This document shows, one piece after another, positions 1-8,526 of a DNA stretch of 64,000 nt. The notes under the pieces were generated by a model, which saw only the letters and a program-made list of their open reading frames with translations, ran no database searches and was not told where the DNA came from. Position numbers and translations under genes: made by a program. Positions within the stretch are counted from its first letter, which is position 1, and every line of letters starts with the position of its first letter. Source of the stretch: an uncultured Gammaproteobacteria bacterium (GTDB lineage: Bacteria; Pseudomonadota; Gammaproteobacteria; Enterobacterales; Psychrobiaceae); the NCBI GenBank assembly GCA_937139475.1, contig CAKZQF010000047.1, positions 1-64,000 on the forward strand, in the 5' to 3' direction.

Positions 1-1
1 C

Positions 2-31
2 GTCCGAGGCTTCTGGTTTTATGGGGCCTGA
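2..31 (+). CDS. 3' end of an upstream gene (partial, cut by window edge)
   Basis: Reading from base 2 gives nine codons ending VRGFWFYGA followed by TGA, and the next gene starts two bases later, an arrangement typical of a tightly coupled operon. Nothing more of the protein is inside the window. The Arg-Gly-aromatic tail reminds me of the C-terminus of ParM/StbA-like actin homologues of mobile elements, but nine residues cannot prove this. It could also be a chance open frame. Confidence 0.3.
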   Translation, partial: VRGFWFYGA

Positions 32-33
32 TT

Positions 34-300
34 ATGAGAGTTGTCGTCAACATTCCCCCAGGGAGCCACCCTGAACTGCTCAAAGAATTAGAAAAGACGC
101 CGCCACGGGAACGCGCTGAGCGCCTGCGGATGCTGGCCACCTTTGGCTTAATTCACATGAGCCAACCCAATCTATCCACGTCATCTGCACCGGTGGATGG
201 CCATGCTCCAGAAGTTGAAATTACTTCTGTGAGTACAGCGCCAGAACCCAAAGCAGAATCACGTAAACAATCATTAAAATCAAAACTTCGGTTTGACTAA
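34..300 (+). CDS. small hypothetical protein of the integrative element (possible partition/stability partner)
   Basis: An 88-residue protein starting two bases after the stop of a preceding frame and ending 14 bases before the integrase. The N-terminal half (residues 1-40) is ordered and basic, with a PRERAERLR segment. The second half is a Ser/Thr/Pro/Glu-rich linker ending in a basic tail KSKLRFD. The layout (compact DNA-binding-like head, disordered linker, basic end) resembles small partner proteins of plasmid ParM/StbA systems carried by integrative elements. This is inference from layout and a remembered motif, not a demonstrated match. It is probably cotranscribed with its upstream neighbour. 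Confidence 0.5.
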   Translation: MRVVVNIPPGSHPELLKELEKTPPRERAERLRMLATFGLIHMSQPNLSTSSAPVDGHAPEVEITSVSTAPEPKAESRKQSLKSKLRFD

Positions 301-314
301 TTAGGGGGGTATTT

Positions 315-1541
315 ATGAAGTTGTCAGATGCAAAATGCAGAAATATCAAACCTACCGAAAAAATACAAAAATTAACCGATGGCGCAGGTCTGTATTTAGA
401 AGTTAAACCATCAGGAGCAAAAAAATGGCGTTACCGGTATCGCATTGCTGGGAAAGAAACAGTTTTTACAATTGGTGATTATCCTACAATTAGCCTTAGT
501 GAAGCCAGAATTAAGCGCCAAGAGGCGACTGAACTAGTAAAAGAAGGTAAACATCCAACGACAATCAGACAGTCTCGAAAGGTTAAAAACGAATGGGAAA
601 GCGTTAATACCTTTCAAGCGTTGGCTCATGAGTGGATAGAAAAGAATAAGTCCAAGTGGTCCGAAAACTACAAGCGCCAGATTGAAATCAATTTACGGCG
701 TTATGTGTTTCCGTCAATTGGCAAGCTGCCAATCAAGTCTGTTGAATCAGCCCATATTTTGGTAATTGTCCAAAAAATAGAGAAACAAGGTGTTGATAAA
801 AGAAAAGGTAAGAAAGGATCACCTTCAATTGCATTGCTTGTAAAGCAATGGTGCGGAGCAATTTTCCGGTATGCAGTAGTAACATTAAGGGCTGAATACG
901 ATCCGGCAGCCCCTATTCAAGGAGCTATTACAAGACCGAGAGTCAGGCATCATCCTCATTTAGAAGGCCCAGAACTAAGCGGTTTTATGAGAGCGTTAAA
1001 CGCCTATGAAGAACGAGGAATGCGACAAACCATAATTGCATTGAGGTTACTACTGCTTACCTTTGTTCGAAACGGCGAGCTACGTCTTGCAATTTGGGAT
1101 GAGTTTGATCTAGAAAATGCGATATGGCGAATTCCTGGCGAACGTATGAAAATGCGGGAGCCTCATGTCGTACCATTATCCAAACAAGCCATGCAACTTT
1201 TAAGAGAGCTTAAAACTTTTACAGGGCCATTTGGTTTTATTTTTCCAAATCGCTCTACTGCAAATACGGCGATGAGCAACACCACGATAAATAGAGCCAT
1301 AGAGTACATGGGCTATAAAGCCCGTATTACTTCGCATGGATTCAGGGGTACGGCATCAACAGTGCTTCATGAGCACGAATGGCCACACGAAATTATTGAG
1401 AGGCAACTCGCGCATGCCGAACGAAATTCTGTAGTAAAAGCTTATAACCATGCTCAGCATCTATCTAAGCGCAGAGAGATGATGCAATGGTGGGCGGATT
1501 ATTTGGATGAAATCGAATCTAAGGCACTGGAGGTCGATTGA
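315..1541 (+). CDS. tyrosine-type site-specific integrase (DUF4102 / P4-like family)
   Basis: A 408-residue recombinase that would integrate and excise the element whose right end is seen here. The N-terminal arm-binding DUF4102 domain covers about residues 1-85 (LTDGAGLYLEV, then KWRYRYRI). A SAM-like core-binding domain covers about 95-190, and the catalytic domain about 215-390. The catalytic set is complete: Arg252 (TFVRNGELR), Lys279, His341 and Arg344 (HGFRG), His367 and the nucleophile Tyr377. Family length is normal. A strong AGGGGGG lies seven bases before the ATG. Such integrases normally use tRNA or gene 3' ends as attachment sites; none was identified in the window. Confidence 0.95.
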   Translation: MKLSDAKCRNIKPTEKIQKLTDGAGLYLEVKPSGAKKWRYRYRIAGKETVFTIGDYPTISLSEARIKRQEATELVKEGKHPTTIRQSRKVKNEWESVNTFQALAHEWIEKNKSKWSENYKRQIEINLRRYVFPSIGKLPIKSVESAHILVIVQKIEKQGVDKRKGKKGSPSIALLVKQWCGAIFRYAVVTLRAEYDPAAPIQGAITRPRVRHHPHLEGPELSGFMRALNAYEERGMRQTIIALRLLLLTFVRNGELRLAIWDEFDLENAIWRIPGERMKMREPHVVPLSKQAMQLLRELKTFTGPFGFIFPNRSTANTAMSNTTINRAIEYMGYKARITSHGFRGTASTVLHEHEWPHEIIERQLAHAERNSVVKAYNHAQHLSKRREMMQWWADYLDEIESKALEVD

Positions 1542-1600
1542 TTAAGTGATGAATTTTTGCATCTTGCTGACCTGCACTGGTTCTCCTCACACTTCATAAT

Positions 1601-1624
1601 ACTCCTGAATTAAACATTAGGAGT
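1601..1624 (+). promoter_or_regulatory. inverted repeat covering the alpA ribosome-binding site
   Basis: ACTCCT(G)AAT and ATTAGGAGT face each other across five bases. The right arm contains the Shine-Dalgarno AGGAG of the AlpA-like gene at 1630. In RNA this would mask the ribosome-binding site; in DNA it could equally be an operator. Function is inferred only. Confidence 0.4.
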
Positions 1625-1629
1625 TAGTC

Positions 1630-1833
1630 ATGGATAATCGAATTTTACGTTTACCCCAAGTTATTGAGTTAACTGGTTTCAGTCGAAGCTCAATTTATGC
1701 ACTCATGAAGACTGGAGAATTTCCGCTCAACATCAAGCTTGGACAAAGGGCTGTGGGGTGGAAGGAGCAGGATATCACCAACTGGATAAATACCAGAGCA
1801 TCATATACTCAACACTATGCACTCAGTAACTAA
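1630..1833 (+). CDS. AlpA-family transcriptional regulator / excisionase-like protein
   Basis: A 67-residue winged helix-turn-helix protein: LPQVIELTGFSRSSIYALM forms the HTH (about residues 8-27), followed by a basic wing (GQRAVGWKEQDI) and a terminal helix. AlpA/Prophage CP4-57 regulators act as activators of integrase genes and as excisionases of P4-like elements. The gene lies 88 bases after the integrase on the same strand, as expected for a recombination directionality factor. TAGGAG is seven bases before the ATG. An inverted repeat overlaps this site (1601-1624), and 12-bp tandem repeats, possible binding sites, follow the gene. Confidence 0.85.
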   Translation: MDNRILRLPQVIELTGFSRSSIYALMKTGEFPLNIKLGQRAVGWKEQDITNWINTRASYTQHYALSN

Positions 1834-1855
1834 AGATAGTACGGGTATGGCCAGA

Positions 1856-1902
1856 ATCATACCCGCATTCATACCCGCATTCATACCCGCATTCATACCC
1901 GC
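1856..1902. repeat. 12-bp tandem direct repeats (unit ATTCATACCCGC), nearly four copies
   Basis: Three perfect 12-bp units (1867-1878, 1879-1890, 1891-1902) preceded by an incomplete copy ATCATACCCGC (1856-1866). An inverted near-copy (ACGGGTAT, about 1841-1848) lies just upstream. The array sits between the AlpA gene and flanking chromosomal DNA, where arm-type integrase sites or directionality-factor sites would be expected. There are no spacers, so it is not a CRISPR. Confidence 0.8.
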
Positions 1903-2039
1903 AATTTATCAAGATGGTGCTAGAACGCAATAAACGCTACAGGAAAAAAACGTTTTGTAATCAACTAAATGACTTGTAACTACTGGACGTTTATACACCA
2001 CGCTAGATACTCATGCAGATTATCTATTATCAGTAACAT

Positions 2040-3260
2040 CTAAATCGCTTGGGCACGTACTCGGCCAAAAGTTTCAATACTAAAGGCAATTAGCCCTGCA
2101 ATACCGCTAGTTACAGCAAAAGCTCCAACCAATGGCAATGCGGTGCCATTATATAAGGAGCCAATAACTAAAGCGAGCAGTGAGGCAACTAATGTCGATA
2201 TTGCACCAACGATAGCGGCCCCCATACCTGCCAAATGCCCCAAGGGCTCCATTGCTAGCGAATTGAGATTACCGAAAATAATGCCAACACAACCAAATAC
2301 CACCAAGAAATAACCAATAAGCCAAGCCAACGGCGGCAGCCCGTCGTGCCATAAGGAAAATAGCCAAAAGCTTAGCGAAGTAATAAACAATACAACAAAT
2401 GCACGCAAAACAAGGTATGCCATTCCTTTTATAACAACCAGCTTGCCATTGGCATAAGATGCGAGGCCATAAAAGAAAGCGATACCAGCAAAGCATAATG
2501 CAAAGTTATCGCCCAAGGCGTAAACTTGGCCAAATAGTGGCTGTGCACTCGCTAAATAAGCGATAAAAGCACCAGATAAAATACCTGCGCTTAGTGTATA
2601 GAAAACTGAAACAGGGGTTGTTACCACTTCTTTAAAGGTTGCATAAAAGACTTTTGCACTAAGGGGTTTTCGATATTGTGGTTTAAGCGTTTCTTGTTGG
2701 CGAAGTGCAAACCATAACAAAGACACGACGCCAATCAACAACATCAGATAAAAAATAGTTTGCCATGGTGCAAACCATAAAATCCCTTGGCCCAAGAGAG
2801 GCGCTAACATTGGTACCAATATAAACAGCATCATAATAAATGACATGATTTGCGCCATCTGCGGGCCAACATATTGATCACGAATGATGGCAATGCTTAA
2901 AACTCTTGGCGCCGCCAAGCCAAGTCCTTGCAGAAAACGACCAATTAATAGCCAGGTAAAATCAGTGGCATTAATACAGATTAACGTTGCACCGATAAAT
3001 ACAACATAGCCTGTATAAACAAGGGGTTTTCGTCCAAAAGTATCTGAGAGGGGGCCAAAAATTAACTGACCTACCCCCAACCCCAACAACAGCAACGAGA
3101 CAGTCATCTGAATATCATCATTAGCAGCCAAGTTTAGCGTTGTTTCGATCAGCCCCAAGGCAGGTAAAATCGCATCAATGGCTAACGCGACAAGAGACAT
3201 CATCAGCGCCATTAATCCAACAAATTCAACTTTGCCAAGAGATGACTTTTCTGTTTTCAC
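2040..3260 (-). CDS. Bcr/CflA-type multidrug efflux MFS transporter
   Basis: A 406-residue inner-membrane drug:proton antiporter with about twelve hydrophobic helices. The MFS motif A is present between helices 2 and 3 (GPLSDTFGRKP), and the first helix follows a short cytoplasmic N-terminus, as in Bcr and CflA. The start is GTG at 3260 with AGGAAG a few bases upstream. The 3' end faces the integrative element, so this is the first chromosomal gene next to the insertion. Substrate cannot be told from sequence; bicyclomycin or chloramphenicol-like compounds are known for the family. Confidence 0.88.
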   Translation of the reverse strand: MKTEKSSLGKVEFVGLMALMMSLVALAIDAILPALGLIETTLNLAANDDIQMTVSLLLLGLGVGQLIFGPLSDTFGRKPLVYTGYVVFIGATLICINATDFTWLLIGRFLQGLGLAAPRVLSIAIIRDQYVGPQMAQIMSFIMMLFILVPMLAPLLGQGILWFAPWQTIFYLMLLIGVVSLLWFALRQQETLKPQYRKPLSAKVFYATFKEVVTTPVSVFYTLSAGILSGAFIAYLASAQPLFGQVYALGDNFALCFAGIAFFYGLASYANGKLVVIKGMAYLVLRAFVVLFITSLSFWLFSLWHDGLPPLAWLIGYFLVVFGCVGIIFGNLNSLAMEPLGHLAGMGAAIVGAISTLVASLLALVIGSLYNGTALPLVGAFAVTSGIAGLIAFSIETFGRVRAQAI

Positions 3261-3546
3261 TTTACTTCCTTTAGATATTGGCGTTATAGGTTATGCTACT
3301 GATAATCATAAAGTTACCCCATTATCATTATCAGGTTCGTTGTCCAACGATATTGGGAATGTTTACATTAAACCAGCCTAAACCAATGCGACCATCGAAC
3401 CTGTTGATTATATCATTTCTGGTAACAGCCTATTCGGGCTTCGCGCATTTTCTAAAACAGAAGATAGCGGGATAAATACGATATAAGGCGTGAATATAAA
3501 CTAAGCGATGGATAGTTTGCCTGGAGCTACCCAGTCACTTGTTTAA

Positions 3547-4017
3547 CTAACGGTAATAAATCTTATTGACGTACCAAATTTTGACACCAGAGGGAGTATT
3601 AACAGTCACTTCATCGTCAACCTGTTTACCGATAAGCGCGCGCGCCATAGGTGAGTCGATGGTTATATGGTTATTAGCAACATCAATTTCATCAGGCCCA
3701 ACGAGACGGTAAGTGGCCTTAACCTCGTCATCATTTTCCAATTCAACATATGCACCAAAATACACTTTACCCTCTTGCGATGGTGCATAATGCACGATCT
3801 CTAGCTCTTCCAAACGTTTCATTAAAAAACGTAGACGGCGATCGATAGAGCGTAATTCTCGTTTGCCTTCTTTATATTCCGCATTTTCGCTGCGATCACC
3901 CAATGCGGCAGCTTCCGACACGGCGCGAGTAACCTGCGGCCTTTTCTCTTTCCATAAATATTTCAGTTCACGGTCAAGTGTATTCCACCCTGCGGGCGTG
4001 ACAAGATTTGTTTTCAT
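3547..4017 (-). CDS. greB: transcription elongation factor GreB
   Basis: A 156-residue protein that enters the RNA polymerase secondary channel and stimulates cleavage of backtracked RNA. An N-terminal coiled coil (about 12-75) carries the acidic tip LGDRSENAEYKEGK. A C-terminal FKBP-like domain ends in the conserved ISIDSPMARAL-like segment and YVNKIYY. YLWKEKRP and EGKVYFGA favour GreB over GreA. I chose ATG at 4017 (MKTNLVTPAG), which matches the E. coli start; a GTG four codons earlier lacks a ribosome-binding site. Monocistronic, divergent from the S9 peptidase. Confidence 0.95.
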   Translation of the reverse strand: MKTNLVTPAGWNTLDRELKYLWKEKRPQVTRAVSEAAALGDRSENAEYKEGKRELRSIDRRLRFLMKRLEELEIVHYAPSQEGKVYFGAYVELENDDEVKATYRLVGPDEIDVANNHITIDSPMARALIGKQVDDEVTVNTPSGVKIWYVNKIYYR

Positions 4018-4190
4018 AACTAAAGGCACTCATATGACATGGTTAATATTCTAAGCGATACAGTAAACTAATGCGAACACACATATGTGTAACTAAATTG
4101 TTAATAATTTGGTGCCCCCTTGAATATTCATCTACAATGTGCTGCATAGTCTGACTAACCTCAGACTTACAAATTTAATAAGGAAATAAA

Positions 4191-6128
4191 ATGTATAAAA
4201 TAATAATAAGCATTAGCTTCTGTTTAAGTCTACTCGTAGGTTCGATCGCAGAAGCGGCTCCAGCACCAAAAATCCCGGTAGAGGATTTCTTTAAAAACCC
4301 TTCTTATAGTCAATTACAATTGTCTCCTGATGGAAAGTATCTAGCGGCACTTATTGATGTATTAGACCGCAGAAATCTAATGGTCATGGAAACAAATGAT
4401 CTTTCAAAATACGAAATACTCACAGGTTTCAAAAAACAAAATGTTGGTGGTTTTTTCTGGGCTAACAATGACCGAATAGTTTTTACTATGGATAGTAGTA
4501 ACGGACGAGAAGCGCTTAGCTTATACACCGTAGAACGTGGAAAGAAGAAACCTAAAATTGTACAGCTACTAGGTGCTGAAGGTTCAACACGCGGCACGAT
4601 AAGCGCTAATGTTGTTCACACGCTTCCAGATGATCCAAACCACATCATTGTTGCCTATAATCGTCGCTACATCAAAGCTCCTGATCTGTATAAATTAGCC
4701 TTAGACAGCAAATGGAACAGCAAGAAAAAACGCAACCACTCAATGGAGTTGATCGCTAAGAATCCGGGAAATGTTCAGGGCTGGGTGCTAGATCATGATG
4801 GCCAGGTTCGAGCCGCAGTTAGCGTAGACGAGCTAGTAGGCAAGTTCCTATACAAAAAGCAAGGTGAAGAAAAGTTCAGAACTTTATTTGAATATAGCAT
4901 ATTTGATGAGCAAATTTCGCCACTAGGATTTGATTTTGATAATAAAACCATGTTCGTTGCTTCCAATAAAGGACGCGATAGAATGGCTATCTACAAGTTC
5001 GATCCAGAAACGGCTAAATTGGGAGAGATGGTTTACGGCCACGACGAAGTGGATGTCACTAATTTAATCATGTCTAAAAAGCGTCAAAAACTAGTAGGCA
5101 TCAGCTATCTAGCTGATTACCCTGAGACTGTTTATTTTGATGCTAAAGAAAAGAAGCTTAAAGCTAGCTTTGCAAAAGTTTTCAAAGGGAAACGTGTAAG
5201 CACTGCAAGTTTAAGCAAAGATGAAACACTACGAGTATTAATAGCACACAACGACAATGATCCAGGCACTTACTACCTATATGATTCAGTTAAAAATAAA
5301 CTGAGCATGCTGGCTCAACCAATGGGTTGGCTAAAACCAACTGATCTTGCAGCAATGAAGCCATTTAGGTTGCAAAGTCGTGATGACCTTACACTACGCG
5401 GTTACTTAACGGTTCCAGCAAATAGCGACGGTAAGAACCTTCCTTTGATTATCAACCCCCATGGTGGCCCGTTTGGCGTACGAGATAGCTGGGGCTTTAA
5501 CCCTGAAGTACAATTCCTGGCTAATCGCGGCTACGCAGTTGCACAAGTTAACTTCCGTGGTTCTGGCGGTTACGGGCGCGCATTTGAACAAGCTGGCTAC
5601 AATGGTAAGTGGGGCGCAGAAATGCAGCACGACATTACCGATACGGTTAACTACCTAGTCAAAGAAGGAATCGCAGATCCAAAGAGAATTTGTATATACG
5701 GTGCTAGCTATGGTGGCTATGCAACGATGGCAGGTTTAACCTTTACACCTGATCTTTATAAGTGTGGTGTTAACTTTGTGGGTGTAACTGATACCAAGCT
5801 ATTATTTGATACATTACCAAAACACTGGGAAAATGGGCGCAAAGCGTTAGAATCACGTATCGGTGATCCATCCGATACGGAATTAATGAACCGTATGTCT
5901 CCATTAGCTCACGTCGAAAAGATCAAAGCACCTGTTTTTATTATTCATGGTCGCCGAGATATTCGTGTTAAATACGAACACGCTACTAAGCTAAGAGACA
6001 GATTAGATGACCTAAACAAACCATATGAATGGTTAGTCAAAAATAATGAGGGTCATGGCTTTAGAAAAGTAGAAAACAAAATTGAGATGTATAAACAATT
6101 AGAAGCGTTTTTTGCTAAACACCTCTAA
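4191..6128 (+). CDS. secreted S9-family prolyl oligopeptidase-like peptidase
   Basis: A 645-residue exported serine peptidase. A signal peptide covers about residues 1-22 (cleavage after AEA). A beta-propeller domain (about 30-380) is followed by an alpha/beta-hydrolase domain (about 390-645). The catalytic triad is visible: Ser506 in GASYGGY, Asp590 in GRRDIRV and His622 in EGHGF. The oxyanion and substrate loop HGGPFG and the NFRGSGGYG motif are typical of acylaminoacyl-peptidase or dipeptidyl-peptidase relatives. The ribosome-binding site AAGGAA precedes the ATG. A terminator follows at once, so it is probably a single-gene unit. Likely periplasmic peptide degradation. Confidence 0.9.
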   Translation: MYKIIISISFCLSLLVGSIAEAAPAPKIPVEDFFKNPSYSQLQLSPDGKYLAALIDVLDRRNLMVMETNDLSKYEILTGFKKQNVGGFFWANNDRIVFTMDSSNGREALSLYTVERGKKKPKIVQLLGAEGSTRGTISANVVHTLPDDPNHIIVAYNRRYIKAPDLYKLALDSKWNSKKKRNHSMELIAKNPGNVQGWVLDHDGQVRAAVSVDELVGKFLYKKQGEEKFRTLFEYSIFDEQISPLGFDFDNKTMFVASNKGRDRMAIYKFDPETAKLGEMVYGHDEVDVTNLIMSKKRQKLVGISYLADYPETVYFDAKEKKLKASFAKVFKGKRVSTASLSKDETLRVLIAHNDNDPGTYYLYDSVKNKLSMLAQPMGWLKPTDLAAMKPFRLQSRDDLTLRGYLTVPANSDGKNLPLIINPHGGPFGVRDSWGFNPEVQFLANRGYAVAQVNFRGSGGYGRAFEQAGYNGKWGAEMQHDITDTVNYLVKEGIADPKRICIYGASYGGYATMAGLTFTPDLYKCGVNFVGVTDTKLLFDTLPKHWENGRKALESRIGDPSDTELMNRMSPLAHVEKIKAPVFIIHGRRDIRVKYEHATKLRDRLDDLNKPYEWLVKNNEGHGFRKVENKIEMYKQLEAFFAKHL

Positions 6129-6141
6129 ATCATACTCTTCC

Positions 6142-6167
6142 AAAGGCAGCGTAAGCTGCCTTTTTTA
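6142..6167 (+). terminator. Rho-independent terminator after the S9 peptidase
   Basis: Stem AAAGGCAGC / GCTGCCTTT with a GTAA tetraloop, followed by a run of T. Confidence 0.85.
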
Positions 6168-6234
6168 TTTGATTTGCCTCAACATATAATTTCTGATTAG
6201 ATCAGCTGTAATCTCTACTTTATTGATTTATTTT

Positions 6235-8526
6235 ATGTCTATTCTAATTAACACTATAGCTTCAGAAATTAACGCCTCAACAACCAGTATAAAAACAGCG
6301 ATAGAGTTACTCGATGAAGGTGCCACGGTGCCATTTATTGCACGCTACCGTAAAGAGGCAACTAACGGTTTAGATGATGGGCAGTTACGTACACTGGATA
6401 AGCGCTTAAAGTATTTACGTGAACTCGCAGCTCGCAAAGAAAGCATTTTAGCTAGTATAAAAGAGCTGGGGAAACTAACCACCAAGATTAGCCAGCAGAT
6501 AGAACAAGTAGATAAAAAAACCTCTCTTGAAGAACTTTATAAGCCCTTTAAAAGCAAGCGTCGGACGAAGGGACAGATTGCAATAGAAGCGGGCCTAGAG
6601 CCATTGGCAAACCTTTTATTGACCCAACCCCAACAGAGCCCCCAAAAGCAAGCCCATGCATTTGTATCACCACAACACGGGATCAAAAATATAAATGCGG
6701 CGCTTGAAGGTGCACAATCAATTCTCAGTGAGCAGTTTGCCGACAACGTATGCCTGCTCCAAAAAATACGCCAGCATATGTGGCAATATGGCCAGCTGGA
6801 AAGTAAAAAAGCCCGTAAGAAAAATCCGCCGATTGCAACGCATGTAAGTGAGAAATATAGTAATTACTTTGAGCATAGTGAACGATTAAGCAAAGCCCCC
6901 TCACATCGTGTTATGGCTATTTTACGAGGTCGTAATGACGGCGCACTACAGATCCAAGTTAACACCGGTAATCAAAATGATAGTAATCCATGCCTAGGCT
7001 ATATTCTCAATGAGTACAATATCCGCAATAGCCCTCAAGCAGGTGCTCAGTGGCTATTTGAAACCGCCCTACACAGCTGGAAAAATAAGATTTATCCCAG
7101 CATTGAAAATGAGTTGTTGGCAAAGGTAAAAGAGCGTGCACAAGCTGAAGCAATTGATATCTTTGCTCAAAATCTAAATGATCTATTAATGGCAGCGCCA
7201 GCTGGTGAACATGTCACCATGGGGCTAGATCCTGGCATTAGAACGGGGGTTAAAGTTGCCATTGTTGATAAAAACAGTAAATTACTCGCAACCGATACCA
7301 TCTACCCACATCAGCCAAGAAATCAATGGCAGCAATCGCTGCAAACACTTGCAACATTAATCAATAAACATCAGGTAACATTGATTAGTATCGGTAATGG
7401 CACTGGCTCTAGAGAAACAGAAAAGCTAGTCAATGAATGCAAGAAGTCCCACCAACTTTCTTTTGCAAGCCTCATGGTTAGCGAGGCGGGAGCATCTGTT
7501 TATTCCGCTTCAGAGCTTGCCGCCAAAGAATTTCCACAGTTAGATGTATCACTGCGTGGGGCAGTTTCAATCGCCAGACGCCTACAAGATCCGCTAGCAG
7601 AACTAGTCAAAATTGAGCCCAAAGCTATCGGTGTTGGGCAATATCAGCATGACGTAAACCAAGTTCACTTAACTCAACGGCTTGATGAAGTCGTCGAGGA
7701 TTGTGTAAATGCGGTGGGTGTCGATTTAAATATGGCTTCTGCGCCGTTACTTTGCCATGTCAGCGGACTAAACCAAACATTAGCAAATAATATTATCGAC
7801 TATCGAGAACAACACGGCCGTTTTGAGCGGCGCTCGCAGTTATTAAAAGTTGCACGACTTGGGCCAAAAGCTTATGAACAGGCAGCAGGATTCTTGCGTA
7901 TCAACCAAGGGAAAGAGCCACTGGATGCATCAGCCGTTCATCCAGAGTCATACGCATTAGTGAAACAAATGGCGCAGTCATGTCAGCTCAATGTCGGGCA
8001 ATTAATTCGCAATTCTAGTGTCATAAAGAACATCACCCCATCACAATTTTTCACCAAGCAACACGGCCTTGTGACCATTAATGATGTGCTTAGTGAGTTG
8101 GAAAAACCTGGACGCGATCCACGACCTGAATTTTCTATATACTCATTCTTAGAGGGGGTCGAGTCGATTAACGATCTGTACGAAGGCATGCAATTAGAGG
8201 GAGTTGTCAGCAATGTAACAAACTTCGGTGCCTTTGTTGATATCGGTGTGCATCAAGATGGTTTAGTACATATTTCAGCAATGGCAGACCATTTTATTAG
8301 CGACCCACGTGACGTTGTAAAAGCGGGGCAAGTCGTTAAGGTTACCGTGACAGAAGTTGATGCACAGCGCAAAAGGATTGCTTTGTCGATGAAAGGTGTT
8401 TCAGAGAAAGAAAAAACTCAACGCAGTGACAAAACAAAGCCATATCAAAAGCCACCAAAACAACGAGAAAAGAACAACTCAAATAATGCGATGGCGGCGG
8501 CTTTCACTAAAGCGAAACAGCGTTAG
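6235..8526 (+). CDS. tex: transcription accessory protein Tex (YhgF)
   Basis: A 763-residue RNA-binding protein of the Tex family. The helical N-terminal domain contains the hallmark GATVPFIARYRKEAT. A YqgF/RNase H-like domain begins at MGLDPGIRTGVKVA. Helix-hairpin-helix repeats lie about residues 490-590, and an S1 domain (GVVSNVTNFGAFVDIGV to RIALSMKG) is followed by a basic low-complexity tail. Length is normal. The start is taken as ATG 6235 rather than a TTG four codons earlier. The 3' end overlaps the convergent next gene by four bases. Tex proteins affect transcription termination and RNA fate; the precise role is unsettled. Confidence 0.95.
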   Translation: MSILINTIASEINASTTSIKTAIELLDEGATVPFIARYRKEATNGLDDGQLRTLDKRLKYLRELAARKESILASIKELGKLTTKISQQIEQVDKKTSLEELYKPFKSKRRTKGQIAIEAGLEPLANLLLTQPQQSPQKQAHAFVSPQHGIKNINAALEGAQSILSEQFADNVCLLQKIRQHMWQYGQLESKKARKKNPPIATHVSEKYSNYFEHSERLSKAPSHRVMAILRGRNDGALQIQVNTGNQNDSNPCLGYILNEYNIRNSPQAGAQWLFETALHSWKNKIYPSIENELLAKVKERAQAEAIDIFAQNLNDLLMAAPAGEHVTMGLDPGIRTGVKVAIVDKNSKLLATDTIYPHQPRNQWQQSLQTLATLINKHQVTLISIGNGTGSRETEKLVNECKKSHQLSFASLMVSEAGASVYSASELAAKEFPQLDVSLRGAVSIARRLQDPLAELVKIEPKAIGVGQYQHDVNQVHLTQRLDEVVEDCVNAVGVDLNMASAPLLCHVSGLNQTLANNIIDYREQHGRFERRSQLLKVARLGPKAYEQAAGFLRINQGKEPLDASAVHPESYALVKQMAQSCQLNVGQLIRNSSVIKNITPSQFFTKQHGLVTINDVLSELEKPGRDPRPEFSIYSFLEGVESINDLYEGMQLEGVVSNVTNFGAFVDIGVHQDGLVHISAMADHFISDPRDVVKAGQVVKVTVTEVDAQRKRIALSMKGVSEKEKTQRSDKTKPYQKPPKQREKNNSNNAMAAAFTKAKQR

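Noticed and set aside
1856..1902. Tandem repeats as a CRISPR array
   Set aside because: Units are 12 bp and directly adjacent with no spacers and no cas genes.
1834..2039. tRNA gene as the attachment site of the integrative element
   Set aside because: No cloverleaf or T-arm sequence could be found in this stretch by eye.
3293..3475. Small plus-strand ORFs between the MFS gene and greB
   Set aside because: Short, overlapping the divergent MFS start, without ribosome-binding sites or recognisable motifs.
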